Below are positions 35,487-43,673 of a stretch of 43,673 nt of DNA, piece by piece. The DNA is from an uncultured Verrucomicrobiales bacterium (GTDB lineage Bacteria > Verrucomicrobiota > Verrucomicrobiia > Verrucomicrobiales > Akkermansiaceae): contig CAJQKQ010000065.1 of NCBI GenBank assembly GCA_905478925.1, positions 1-43,673 of the forward strand. Direction: 5' to 3'. How positions within the stretch are numbered: the stretch's first letter is position 1; every line of letters starts with the position of its first letter. The notes under the pieces are model-generated. The model was not told where the DNA came from, made no database searches, and was given only the letters and a program-made list of their open reading frames with translations. The position numbers and the translations under genes are program-made.

Positions 35487-36818
35487 ATGACCCCTGATCT
35501 CCAAGACCTCTTCGAATTCCTCTCGTTCCCAAGCGTATCGACCGATTCCAAACACAAGGGCGACGTCCTTGCCTGTGCTGGCTGGCTGCAGGAAAAACTC
35601 GACTCCATGGGGCTCGCAACGGAAGTGCACGAGACCCCCGGACACCCCATCGTCATTGCCCGCAACACACACCGCCCGGACAAGAAGACCGTGCTCATCT
35701 ACGGCCACTACGATGTCCAACCAGCGGATCCGCTGAGCCTCTGGGAAACCCCTCCGTTCTCCCCTGAGATCCGCGACGGCAAGATCTGGGCGCGCGGTGC
35801 CACCGACAACAAGGGCCAGATGCTCGCCCACTCCCTGGGCATAGGGAAAACGATAGCCGAAAAGGGCGACCTCCCGGTCAATATCATCCTTCTTTTCGAA
35901 GGTGAGGAGGAGATCGGCTCCCCCAACCTCGCACCCTTTCTCGAAGCCCACCGCGAGGAACTCGCCTGCGACATCATCGCAATCTCTGACACCGGCATGG
36001 TCGCCCCGAATACCGGCACACTCGGCTACGGCCTGCGCGGCGTCGCCTGCGCCGAGGTGAAAATCACCGGCCCGGCTCGCGACCTCCACTCGGGGCTCTT
36101 CGGCGGCGCAGTCGCCAACCCCGCCACCGCCGCCGCCCGGCTCGTCGCATCGCTTCACCTGCCCGACGGCACGGTCGCCATCGAGGGATTCTACGACGAT
36201 GTCCGCCCCCTCGAAGCATGGGAACGCGAGATGTGGGCCAAGTTGCCCGGCGTATCGGACGAGGATTACCTTAAAGTCACAGGCTCGCCCGCCACATTCG
36301 GTGAACCCGGATTCACTTCCACAGAACGCGTTTCGGCGCGCCCGACCGCCGAGGTCAACGGCATCGGCGGCGGTTACCAAGGCGAAGGATCCAAGACCGT
36401 GATTCCCGCCGAGGCCTTCGTGAAATTCTCCCTCCGGCTCGTCCCGGATCAGGAACCGCAAACCATCCTCGCCCAGCTCAGTGCTCACCTAAAAAAGCAT
36501 TGCCCGCCCGGCGTGAAACTGGAGATCGAGATCGGCCATGACGGCAAACCCTACGCCAGCGATCCCCATTCCGATTTCGGAAAAGCCGCGCAGCGCGCAC
36601 TGAAACGCGTTTTCCCAGGCGAACCGATGCTCATCCGCGAGGGCGGCTCCATCCCCATCGTCCAGGCATTCCGCGACATCCTCGGCACCGACACCCTTTT
36701 GCTCGGCCTCGCGCTCGCGGACGCACAGATCCACTCGCCCAACGAGAACTTCCCCATCGCCAACTTCGAGGCGGGGATCAAACTCAACCAAGCCCTCCTA
36801 GAAGAGCTAGCGAAGTAA
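35487..36818 (+). CDS. M20-family metallodipeptidase
   Basis: 443-aa metallopeptidase. Zn-binding motifs in order: LIYGHYDVQPAD (His74, Asp76), WARGATDNKG (Asp107), FEGEEEIGS (Glu140-141, the second being the general base pair), DTGMV and SPNENF near the C-terminus. This is the M20 dipeptidase type that includes carnosinase-like and PepV-like enzymes. Cytoplasmic, no signal peptide. Start ATG 35487, 47 bp after the frameshifted gene. Confidence 0.92.
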   Translation: MTPDLQDLFEFLSFPSVSTDSKHKGDVLACAGWLQEKLDSMGLATEVHETPGHPIVIARNTHRPDKKTVLIYGHYDVQPADPLSLWETPPFSPEIRDGKIWARGATDNKGQMLAHSLGIGKTIAEKGDLPVNIILLFEGEEEIGSPNLAPFLEAHREELACDIIAISDTGMVAPNTGTLGYGLRGVACAEVKITGPARDLHSGLFGGAVANPATAAARLVASLHLPDGTVAIEGFYDDVRPLEAWEREMWAKLPGVSDEDYLKVTGSPATFGEPGFTSTERVSARPTAEVNGIGGGYQGEGSKTVIPAEAFVKFSLRLVPDQEPQTILAQLSAHLKKHCPPGVKLEIEIGHDGKPYASDPHSDFGKAAQRALKRVFPGEPMLIREGGSIPIVQAFRDILGTDTLLLGLALADAQIHSPNENFPIANFEAGIKLNQALLEELAK

Positions 36819-36824
36819 CGGGGC

Positions 36825-36842
36825 GCCGACTTCAGTCGGCGA
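36825..36842. repeat. short palindrome related to the one at 27,767
   Basis: CGCCGACT-TC-AGTCGGCG followed by AGTCCTGCCTT, 6 bp after the M20 gene stop. The other copy reads GCGACT..AGTCGC then GTTCCTGCC, so both belong to one family placed just after stop codons. Confidence 0.55.
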
Positions 36843-36900
36843 GTCCTGCCTTGACCTCTCCTCCCGCCGCAATTTCCCCGCTTGGTGCAATAAACCCAAG

Positions 36901-37002
36901 CACACCACCGACTCCCATCTCTTTTCATTGGCGGAAAAACACCACCTCAAGCTCGCCAGCCTCGACACCGGCATCCGCGGTGCCTTCATCATCCCGGGAT
37001 AG
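36901..37002 (+). pseudogene. C-terminal relic of a PIN-domain toxin
   Basis: In one frame HTTDSHLFSLAEKHHLKLAS, then LDTGIRGAFIIPG and TAG at 37000-37002. The plan 'TDxxLxxLAxxHxLxLAxxDxxI' is the last part of the PIN domain (compare TDCYLLALA ... LASFDRN in the intact vapC at 20,669). Everything upstream is missing. Confidence 0.6.
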
Positions 37003-37051
37003 ATTTCTCTTTCATCCGTTTTTATCCGCGTCGATCTGTGGTTGATTTTTT
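37003..37051. repeat. phrase-like dispersed repeat
   Basis: TTCATCCGTTTTTATCCGCG then TCGATCTGTGGTTGATTTTTT, of the 'ATCCGCGT..ATCTGTGGTT' style found in intergenic DNA of several bacterial phyla. No gene. Confidence 0.45.
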
Positions 37052-37084
37052 CCACTGATCACTGATCACTCGGCACTAGCCACT
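37052..37084 (+). repeat. palindromic repeat copy G, just ahead of glnS
   Basis: CCACTGATCACTGATCACTC followed by GGCACTAGCCACT, the same element as inside uvrA. It ends 7 bp before the glnS ATG, so it must be part of the leader of any upstream transcript. Confidence 0.8.
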
Positions 37085-37091
37085 TCATCAT

Positions 37092-38759
37092 ATGTCCGAT
37101 ACCCCAAAACTCGATTTCATCCGTGAAATCATCGCCTCCGACCTTTCCTCCGGTAAGCACGAGACGGCCATCACCCGTTTCCCGCCGGAACCGAACGGCT
37201 ATCTCCACCTCGGCCACGCGAAATCCATCTGCCTCAATTTCGGCATTGCCCGGGAACATCCCGGTGCCAAATGCCACCTCCGCTTCGACGATACAAATCC
37301 CGAGAAGGAGGAAACCGAATACGTCGAGAGCATCAAGCAGGACGTGAAATGGCTGGGCTTCGATTGGGGCGATGAACTCTACTTCGCCTCCAATTACTTC
37401 CAGTTCTTCCACGATTGCGCACTCCACCTCATCAACAACGGCCTCGCCTACGTTGATGAGGAAAGCCCCGAGGAGATCAAACTCCACCGTGGCAACGTCC
37501 AGATCCCGGGCACACCATCCCAATTCCGCGACCGCAAGCCTGACGAAAACCTGGCCGCTTTCGAAAAAATGCGCAGCGGCGGGTTCAAGGAAGGCGGAGC
37601 GGTGCTTCGAGCGAAGATCGGACTCACCTCATCGAACATGAACATGCGCGATCCGGTCATGTACCGCATCATGCACGCCAAGCACCACAATACCGGTAGC
37701 GACTGGTGCATCTACCCGATGTACGATTTCGCCCACCCTCTTGAGGACGCACTCGAGCACATCAGCCACTCGCTCTGCACCCTGGAGTTCGAGAACCACC
37801 GCCCACTCTACGACTGGTTCATCAAAAATTGTCCGGTGCCCTCCACCCCGCGCCAGATCGAGTTCGCACGCCTCAGCCTCAGCTACACAATCCTAAGTAA
37901 GCGCAAGCTGCTCCAACTCGTTCAGGAAGGCCACGTCTCCGGCTGGGACGATCCGCGCCTGCCCACCATCTCCGGCGTCCGCCGCCGCGGATACCCCCCG
38001 GAAGCGATCCTCCATTTCTGCAAACGCATCGGCATCACCAAATACAACGGCACCACCGATGTTGCACTGCTCGAACACGACATCCGCGACAACCTCAATG
38101 GCACCGCACCCCGCCGCATGGCCGTGCTTGCCCCGTTGAAAGTCGTCATCGGGAACTTCACTGAAGAACCTACGCCATCCCTCGTAGTCCCAAACCACCC
38201 GCAGGACGATTCCTTTGGAGAGCGCGAGGTGACTTTCTCACAGGAGATCTATATCGAGCGAGAGGATTTCCAAGAAGTGCCGGAGAAGAAATTCTTCCGC
38301 CTCGGCCCCGAGCGTTACGTCCGCCTCCGCGGTGGCCCCATCATCCAGTGCACCGGCTTCGAGAAGGACGATTCCGGGGAAATCACCCTCCTCCACGCAA
38401 ACCTTCTCCCGGACACCACCGGCAAAGACTCGCCGGAAGGCGTGAAGTGCAAGGCCGCGATCCACTGGGTCGATGCCGCAACTGCCGCCGATGCCGAGGT
38501 GCGCCTCTACGACCGCCTCTTCAGCGTCGAGGATCCGGATGCTGCCGAAGGCGGTTTCCTCAGCGTGCTCAATCCGGAATCATTCAAAACAGTGAATGCC
38601 AAAGTCGAAGCCTCCCTTCTCCTCGAAGCACCCGGTTTCTCCTGCCAGTTCGAACGCACCGGATATTTCGTAACCGACTCCAAAGACCACATCACCGGGC
38701 AAAAAGCCGTCTTCAACCGCACCGTCGCGCTCCGTGACTCGTGGGGAAAACGCCGTTGA
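37092..38759 (+). CDS. glnS: glutaminyl-tRNA synthetase
   Basis: Charges tRNA-Gln with glutamine. 555 aa, normal length. Class I motifs: HLGH at residues 39-42 (FPPEPNGYLHLGHAKS), LRFDDTNPEKE, and LSKRK (about 268-272) as the KMSKS loop. The two C-terminal beta-barrel anticodon-binding domains are complete (PDTTGKDSPEGVKCKAAIHW). Having GlnRS means Gln-tRNA can be made directly. The gene starts 7 bp after a palindromic repeat and has no separate visible ribosome-binding site. Confidence 0.97.
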   Translation: MSDTPKLDFIREIIASDLSSGKHETAITRFPPEPNGYLHLGHAKSICLNFGIAREHPGAKCHLRFDDTNPEKEETEYVESIKQDVKWLGFDWGDELYFASNYFQFFHDCALHLINNGLAYVDEESPEEIKLHRGNVQIPGTPSQFRDRKPDENLAAFEKMRSGGFKEGGAVLRAKIGLTSSNMNMRDPVMYRIMHAKHHNTGSDWCIYPMYDFAHPLEDALEHISHSLCTLEFENHRPLYDWFIKNCPVPSTPRQIEFARLSLSYTILSKRKLLQLVQEGHVSGWDDPRLPTISGVRRRGYPPEAILHFCKRIGITKYNGTTDVALLEHDIRDNLNGTAPRRMAVLAPLKVVIGNFTEEPTPSLVVPNHPQDDSFGEREVTFSQEIYIEREDFQEVPEKKFFRLGPERYVRLRGGPIIQCTGFEKDDSGEITLLHANLLPDTTGKDSPEGVKCKAAIHWVDAATAADAEVRLYDRLFSVEDPDAAEGGFLSVLNPESFKTVNAKVEASLLLEAPGFSCQFERTGYFVTDSKDHITGQKAVFNRTVALRDSWGKRR

Positions 38760-38772
38760 TTTGGAGAACAGC

Positions 38773-39642
38773 CTACAGCAACACCAGCGCCAGAGCCACG
38801 ACCATCAGCACCGCGCCGAGCAACTGCCTACCACCGAGCGGTTCCTTGCATTTCTTCGCGATCACCCAAACAAAGAATACCGCCATCACCCCGCGGGTGC
38901 TGTAGGCGATGTTGCTCAGCGCGGGCTCACGGAACCAGCTGAAGGCTAGGTTCACCAGCAAGGCCTGCACCCCAAGCGCGAGCCCAGCACCAAGCACCGG
39001 GAATGCCATTTCCTTTTTCGTGAAGGTGATCCGCACATCCTTCCATCGGGGCAGCAGCATCCCCACCGACAGTGTGCCAGCGGTCATTATCATGATGATC
39101 AGCCACCTGTCACCGCCGATCTCGTGGCTCTTCCAACCGGTCAGAAAATCGTTGGTGGCGAAAAAAATGCAGGCTACAACTGTCAGCCAGAGAGTCGTCC
39201 GGTTCGCTTTCAGGCGCTCGGCCGTCGCCCCGGCGACAAGATACACGGCGGCCGCAGCGAGGACAGCTCCGCCGATCAGCCCCGCGCCCGCCTTTTCCAA
39301 ACCAACGCTCGCGGAGAGCACGGCGACGATGAGCACCTTGAAACCGAGTGTAGAGGAATGCACCACCAAATCGCCCTTCCGCACTGACTGAACCGAGAAC
39401 CACTGCCCAAAGAAAAAAAGGAAACCGTTGAGAACCGCGAAACCATCGTAAATTCCGAACGGCTCACTGAAATCCGGTTTCAGGTAGATGGAGAACACCG
39501 CGAGCGTCAGCAGATTCGCAAATCCCAGCACCACCGAAAGCTTCACTCCATGACGGGTGGCTCGCTGCACCATCGCCCCGAGAAGCGGATGCAACGCCGC
39601 TCCCAAAAGCGGCAATCCGATAGCTCCTGACCATGCATCCAT
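38773..39642 (-). CDS. EamA/DMT-family transporter
   Basis: 289-aa protein with about ten hydrophobic helices in two halves, the drug/metabolite transporter plan. Helices such as GGAVLAAAAVYLVAG and the final LLGAVLMVVALALVLL are typical of the EamA family. The substrate cannot be read from sequence. Convergent with glnS, with 13 bp between the two stop codons. Confidence 0.82.
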   Translation of the reverse strand: MDAWSGAIGLPLLGAALHPLLGAMVQRATRHGVKLSVVLGFANLLTLAVFSIYLKPDFSEPFGIYDGFAVLNGFLFFFGQWFSVQSVRKGDLVVHSSTLGFKVLIVAVLSASVGLEKAGAGLIGGAVLAAAAVYLVAGATAERLKANRTTLWLTVVACIFFATNDFLTGWKSHEIGGDRWLIIMIMTAGTLSVGMLLPRWKDVRITFTKKEMAFPVLGAGLALGVQALLVNLAFSWFREPALSNIAYSTRGVMAVFFVWVIAKKCKEPLGGRQLLGAVLMVVALALVLL

Positions 39643-39733
39643 ACCCAGCCGCTAACCCGCAACGACCCCGGGGTCAACATCTGCAAGATAATTTCCAACT
39701 TGGCGAACTCCACCCAACCGCCAATCCTCCGCC

Positions 39734-40270
39734 ATGAAGAATGACATCGAACGCATCCTGATCGACGAAGAGGTCATCGAAAGGCGCCTCGATTCCATGG
39801 CGAAAGAAATCGAACTGGATTTCCCCGCAGGGCCTATCGTCGTAATCATTCTTCTCAAGGGCGCACTCGTTTTCGCCGCCGACCTCCTCCGCCGCATCCC
39901 CCGCGAACTTTCCATCGAGTGCCTCAATGTCGCCAGCTACCACGGAGGCCTGGAAAGCTCTGGAACCGTCGATTTCCTCGACCGCCACTTCCCCGAGGTG
40001 AAGGACAGACACATCCTCCTCCTCGATGACATCCTCGACACCGGACGCACGCTGGCCGTCGTCGCAAAGCGACTCAAAGAGGAAGGGGCTGCCGCCGTCC
40101 ACAGCGGTGTCCTTTTGGCGAAAGATAAGAAACGCGCGGAGGACGTGGCGGCCGATTACGTGGGCTTCGAGATCGGCGACGAATTCGTCGTCGGCTACGG
40201 CCTCGATTACAAAGGCAAATACCGCAACCTCCCGTACGTCGGTGTCCTCAAACTCTCAGCGGCGATCTGA
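39734..40270 (+). CDS. hpt: hypoxanthine phosphoribosyltransferase
   Basis: 178-aa type I phosphoribosyltransferase for purine salvage (hypoxanthine/guanine to IMP/GMP). The PRPP motif ILLLDDILDTGRT lies near residues 94-106, ILLKGALVFAADL near 39-51 and the C-terminal FVVGYGLDYKGKYRNLPYVG is characteristic of HGPRT. Cytoplasmic. Divergent from the DMT transporter. Confidence 0.95.
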   Translation: MKNDIERILIDEEVIERRLDSMAKEIELDFPAGPIVVIILLKGALVFAADLLRRIPRELSIECLNVASYHGGLESSGTVDFLDRHFPEVKDRHILLLDDILDTGRTLAVVAKRLKEEGAAAVHSGVLLAKDKKRAEDVAADYVGFEIGDEFVVGYGLDYKGKYRNLPYVGVLKLSAAI

Positions 40271-40817
40271 TCCCCGAAATCGGCGACACACAAAGGATGG
40301 TCGGGACGGCCAGATTGGCTTCACTCCGTTCCGCCTATGCCAAATCCAAAATCCTCCTCCGGATTTGGCTCAAATGATTTCGCCGCCATGCGCGGCTTGG
40401 CGTTCGAACTGCCGACATCCTGCTCCCAAAAGAGATCATTTCACCCGCCGAACCGAATGAAAAACCGCTACCTAAAACGATATTGGCAAAGCCGCCTGTG
40501 AACGTACGCTTGCGGAAAATGAATATCGCCCTCAAACCTCCGAGTGCGGCACCTCCCCGGCGTTCTGCGGAGTATTCAGCGTTTGATCCTGCCCTCCGGC
40601 AGTCCCCTTCGGGCTCAGCGCTTCGCTTGAGTCTATGTCGCCCCGCTCCATTCAGCGTTAGCCACTCTCCCCTCTCAACGGAGCCCTCAAGCATCCCTCC
40701 AAAACAGCAAATTTCTAGCAGCCCCCCCCCCCGGCGCGCCCGGGGAAAGACATCGATAAAACCAGGCTCAGGGTTCTCGTTTCATAAGAGCTTGGCTCCC
40801 CACCAAATGACCTGATT
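40271..40817. other. 547-bp gap with repeats, no recognisable gene
   Basis: A palindrome GCCAAATCC...GGATTTGGC occupies 40338-40368. CCCTTCGGGCTCAGCG-type phrase repeats lie near 40607-40622, and a run of 11 C at 40722-40732 is followed by GGCGCGCC. The open frames on both strands are low-complexity and look like shadows. The C-run is a place to expect sequencing errors. Confidence 0.4.
40338..40368. repeat. palindrome related to the one at 17,350
   Basis: GCCAAATCC (40338-40346) and GGATTTGGC (40360-40368) form a 9-bp stem; the loop holds AATCCTCC. The 17,350 palindrome reads CAAATC..GGAG.. / ..CTCC..GATTTG, so the two look like one family. Confidence 0.45.
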
Positions 40818-41510
40818 ATGACTCGTTGCTCTCAACTTCGCCTCCTGCTGGGAATCATCCTCGTGCAGTTCTCTGCCGCGTCGTTCTCTCCAGCCGCGGA
40901 CGATGCCCTTCCAAAGGGCTTCGTCTACCTGCACGAGATCGCACCGTCAATCGTGCTCGAAATACGCTACTTCAACGGCAACAACTTCACCGCAAAGCGT
41001 GTCGATGGCTATGAAGCGAACAAGTGCATCCTCACCCGCCAAGCCGCCCTCGCTCTCCGGTCCGTGCAGGACGAACTGAAGCCGTTCGGACTGAGCCTGA
41101 AGGTCTTCGACGCCTACCGGCCGCAGCCGGCTGTCGATCACTTCGTAAGGTGGGTCAGGGATCTGCAGGACACCGAGACGAAGCAAACCTACTACCCGAA
41201 CATCGCGAAGAAGGACCTAATTGGTGACTACATCGCTCCGAAATCCGGTCACACCCGTGGAAGCTCCGTGGACCTGACCATCGTGGGACCGGAGGGCGAG
41301 GAGCTCGACATGGGAAGCGGCTTCGATTTCTTCGACAAGAAATCGTGATCCCTCTCGGACGAGGTCACGGCCGCCCAGCGTGCCCACCGCATGCTCCTAC
41401 GAGCCGTCATGACGAAGCATGACTTCAACTTCTACAAGTTTGAGTGGTGGCACTTTACGCTCAAGAACGAGCCCTTTCCCGCGACCTACTTCGACTTTCC
41501 GTCCCGCTAG
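40818..41510 (+). pseudogene. VanX/DdpX-like D-Ala-D-Ala dipeptidase with in-frame stop
   Basis: A signal-peptide protein: MTRCSQLRLLLGIILVQFSA, then YLHEIAPSIVLEIRYFNGNN, DAYRPQPAVDHFVRW, SGHTRGSSVDLTIV (Zn ligands His and Asp) and DMGSGFDFFDKKS. A TGA at 41346-41348 interrupts it. In the same frame the sequence goes on SLSDEVTAAQRAHRMLLR, then FEWWHFTLKNEPFPATYFDF and a TAG at 41508-41510, the expected end of M15D dipeptidases with the catalytic Glu and last Zn His. A product ending at the TGA would lack both. Joining through the stop gives 230 codons, a normal length. These enzymes cut D-Ala-D-Ala from the cell-wall pool. Confidence 0.88.
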
Positions 41511-41700
41511 ACCCATGGAGATCCAGCCATGGGGCGAGGTCGGCTCCGGTAGCAACGGACCACGGCTCCTCCTAAATAACGAATCAATAACAACGCACTC
41601 CCCCCTTGACCGAACCGCCGTCGGACTCGTAGACTCAGCATCGAATAGTCTCACCACGATCCTGAATCCCGACTCCCAGCAACTGCCCCCAGCAGCCGGC

Positions 41701-42708
41701 ATGGACCTCACCACCTTGGCGCGTGTCCCGGGAATTATGCTGGACCGGGCAGCGAAGGCCGGTCTCGACCGCGCCGCGCTCGAGCGGGCCGCCGGCTTGG
41801 CCAAGTCCGACCTCGCGGATCCCGATGCGCGCATTCCAAAGACAAAGCTCTACGCCCTCTGGCGGGAAATCATCCGCTGCGTCGACAGCCCCTTGCTCGG
41901 ACTCAAGCTCGGGGAGTCCGTCCGCGTCCACGATATCGGACTGGTCGGCTACATCATGGCCTCCAGCGATACCCTCGGAAATGCACTCCGAAGCCTCTCC
42001 CGGTACGGCCGCATTATCTCCGAGGACTTGACCTTCTCACTCGAGCCCCGGGATGAACTCGTCGATCTCGAAATCACGGCCTCGGTCGACCTTGTGGCGC
42101 TGGAACATCCCATCATCTCACGGCTTTCGAGCATCCTCGCATCGGCACGCGAAATCACGGAGGACGATCTCCGCCCCGCCGCCGTCAGCATTCCACAGCA
42201 GGCTCCCGCCGACCCCTCGCCATTTTACAATTTCTTCCGCTGCCCCGTGCAATTTGGTGCCGAAGCAGCCGTCCTCTAGCTCAACGCTGCGGACCTCGAT
42301 CTCCCGATTCCCTCCGCAGATCGCTCTCTCGATCACTACCTCGAGAATTATGCCCGGAGCATTCTCGATGCCCTTCCAAAGGCCGACTCTCTGATCAGCC
42401 AGATCTGGCGCATCCTCATGGTCCGGCTCCCCGCCGGCGACCCCGGGATCGACACCATCGCCGGCACTCTCGGGCTGAACCTCCGCACGGTCCAACGCCG
42501 CCTCAAGGACGAGGGCACTACCTACCGGGAGTTGCGCGATTCCTTCCGCCATACCACGGCCTGCAAACTGCTGACCAATCCGCGAGTTCCCATCAAGGAA
42601 ATCGCCTTCCTCCTTGGCTATCAAGAGCTTGGTGCCTTCTACCGAGCCTTCCGCCGCTGGGAGGACGACTCCCCGATGGATTACCGGAATAAGCACCTGC
42701 CGCGCTGA
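41701..42708 (+). pseudogene. AraC-family regulator with in-frame stop
   Basis: From ATG 41701 (MDLTTLARVPGIMLDRAAKA) the first half is the arabinose-binding-like domain of AraC-family regulators (LPxxALxxALG type; RIPKTKLYALWREI, HPIISRLSSILASARE). A TAG at 42277-42279 stops it after FGAEAAVL. In the same frame it continues LNAADLDLPIPSADRSLDHY and then the HTH_18 domain: TVQRRLKDEGTTYRELR and IAFLLGYQELGAFYRAFRRW, ending at 42708. The whole is 335 codons, normal length for this subfamily. Not functional as read unless the stop is an error or suppressed. Confidence 0.85.
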
Positions 42709-42789
42709 CCCCCCGCTGGCACCGCGTACCTACAATTTGTCGCCGCCTGCCAAAGACAAGTCCGTCCGCTGCCAGGTATGGTCAGCGGC

Positions 42790-43179
42790 ATGAGTTCGGA
42801 ATTCACCGTCGCAATCGTCGCCCCCAAAGCATCCGAGCGGCTCTCCTTGAGCCAGCTCCTCGCCTCCGAGGGATTCACCGTCGAGGCTTTCTCCCGTGAG
42901 AAGGAATTCGGCATCGTCCCCTCCCGCTGCGGTTGCGTAATCGTGGATCTCGACTTCCCCGAGGATGACGCCACCGAGCGATCCCTCCTCAACTTCGCCA
43001 CCCGCTGGAGCCGCGAACTCTGCGTCATCGTGATCGCCTCTGATCCCAACCAGCTCCCCGACGATCCACTCCTGCCGGGCATCGCGAAATCCGCGGGGAA
43101 AAACCGCCTCCTCTACCTCATCTACGGCGCCCTGAGCGAACCCGCATCTTCTCAGTCCCGTGCACAAACCCTTTGCTGA
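42790..43179 (+). CDS. degenerate receiver-like protein
   Basis: 129-aa protein from ATG 42790 (MSSEFTVAIVAPKASERLS; an ATG 12 bp earlier is also open). It has the beta/alpha plan of a CheY receiver: VAIVAP, GFTVEAFS, CGCVIVDLDFPEDD (Asp in the phospho-acceptor strand), ELCVIVIASD. The acidic pair after beta-1 is not evident, so it may be a non-phosphorylated pseudo-receiver. It ends without an output domain. Partner unknown. Confidence 0.55.
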   Translation: MSSEFTVAIVAPKASERLSLSQLLASEGFTVEAFSREKEFGIVPSRCGCVIVDLDFPEDDATERSLLNFATRWSRELCVIVIASDPNQLPDDPLLPGIAKSAGKNRLLYLIYGALSEPASSQSRAQTLC

Positions 43180-43369
43180 CTTTTCCCCGACTGGCCGGTT
43201 CCCGGCTCCGCGCATCACTCGCGGAGCCATCCCCCCCCTCATCCCCCGGCCCGGCCAGTCGGGGAATCCCTTCCCCTCCATCGCTCCATCATTCCCCGCC
43301 GCCAATACCCACACCATCACCCACTGAAAAGTCGTCAAAGGCAATCGTGGTCGTCGTCCCAGGCAAGCT

Positions 43370-43672
43370 CTACCGGCGCGCCTGCGTTGCCTGCTGAGCT
43401 CCGACTGATATGAGGTAGAAACCTTCCCTTACGCGAAGAGTAGCCGCCGGATAATAGCGATCGAAGTGCTGAAACGCGCGCAAGATCGCATTTTGCAGCA
43501 CGTCCGAGGCGAGATCCGCCTTGGCGTGCTTGGGATTCTTCTGCAAAAATTCACCGAACTGAGTCACCGCCACCGGATAGAGCTTCCGGTTGTAGGCCGC
43601 GCTCGCCACATAGTATTGCTCCTGTGCCGCATCCTTTTCCTGCGCGGATACCGGGGCGACAGAACCAACCAA
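43370..43672 (-). CDS. TPR-like exported protein, partial at window edge
   Basis: The frame enters from beyond the window on the minus strand and ends at TAG 43370-43372. Visible: VSAQEKDAAQEQYYVASAAY, NRKLYPVAVTQFGEFLQKNP, KHAKADLA, which is the first TPR-like repeat pair of a YbgF/outer-membrane-assembly style protein, after what looks like the end of a signal peptide. From SDVLQNAILRAFQHFDRYYP onward the sequence is less regular and may be a shifted frame or a divergent C-terminus. Confidence in the family is moderate. Confidence 0.5.
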   Translation of the reverse strand: MVGSVAPVSAQEKDAAQEQYYVASAAYNRKLYPVAVTQFGEFLQKNPKHAKADLASDVLQNAILRAFQHFDRYYPAATLRVREGFYLISVGAQQATQARR

Positions 43673-43673
43673 C

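Noticed and set aside
40550..40680. An integron attC-like site, suggested by GCGTTAGCC
   Set aside because: No matching inverted partner, no integrase and no cassette layout are visible.
40335..40694. 119-aa minus-strand and 110-aa plus-strand ORFs between hpt and the VanX-like gene
   Set aside because: Both overlap repeats and a palindrome, have low complexity and no family signal; I left the gap without a gene.

Overview
The window looks like a chromosome segment of a Verrucomicrobiota bacterium (inference). Pointers are the complete Na+-NQR operon with apbE and nqrM, the L,L-diaminopimelate aminotransferase route to lysine/peptidoglycan, a double-length tandem UvrA, PA14/cytochrome c and beta-propeller secreted proteins, glutaminyl-tRNA synthetase, weak or absent Shine-Dalgarno sequences, and high-GC coding with many short palindromic intergenic repeats.

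Layout. 1-2,391: a block visibly AT-richer than the rest, with the tail of an unknown gene, a polytopic membrane protein and a secreted metallophosphoesterase. 2,647-9,765 (minus): nqrA-B-C-D-E-F-apbE-nqrM, one compact operon for the sodium-pumping NADH:quinone oxidoreductase plus its flavinylation (ApbE) and iron-delivery (NqrM) factors. 10.1-11.2 kb: a CBS-pair protein, a probable phage-primase relic and tRNA-Cys(GCA) with its terminator. 11.2-17.3 kb: a giant uvrA (1,978 codons, four ABC cassettes) whose frame has absorbed five copies of a short palindromic repeat and whose 3' end is partly duplicated. 17.5-21.1 kb: a toxin-antitoxin and gene-remnant zone with an antitoxin-like gene beside a cut-off nucleotidyltransferase, HigBA, ClpB and PIN relics, an ATPase relic and VapBC. 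21.2-31.5 kb: mostly ordinary genes (cysS, a YycJ-type MBL hydrolase, an L,D-transpeptidase, a cytochrome c/PA14 protein, a beta-propeller protein, a mutarotase-like protein, dapL, a HEAT-type DNA-alkylation-repair-like protein), with a second cut-off nucleotidyltransferase module at 23.65-24.05 kb. 31.5-43.7 kb: secreted/lipoproteins, an M20 dipeptidase, glnS, a DMT transporter and hpt, then a VanX-like dipeptidase and an AraC-type regulator, each interrupted by one in-frame stop codon, a degenerate receiver-like protein and the edge of a TPR-like protein.

The most unusual signal is the family of short palindromic elements built on ACTGATCACTGATCACTCGG. It occurs five times inside uvrA, always in the one reading frame that has no stop, and twice just upstream of start codons (26,288 and 37,092). 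This resembles in principle the protein-inserting Rickettsia palindromic elements. Several genes in the last 10 kb are broken by single events (a homopolymer indel and two nonsense codons); these are either recent pseudogenes or assembly errors, and read data would decide.
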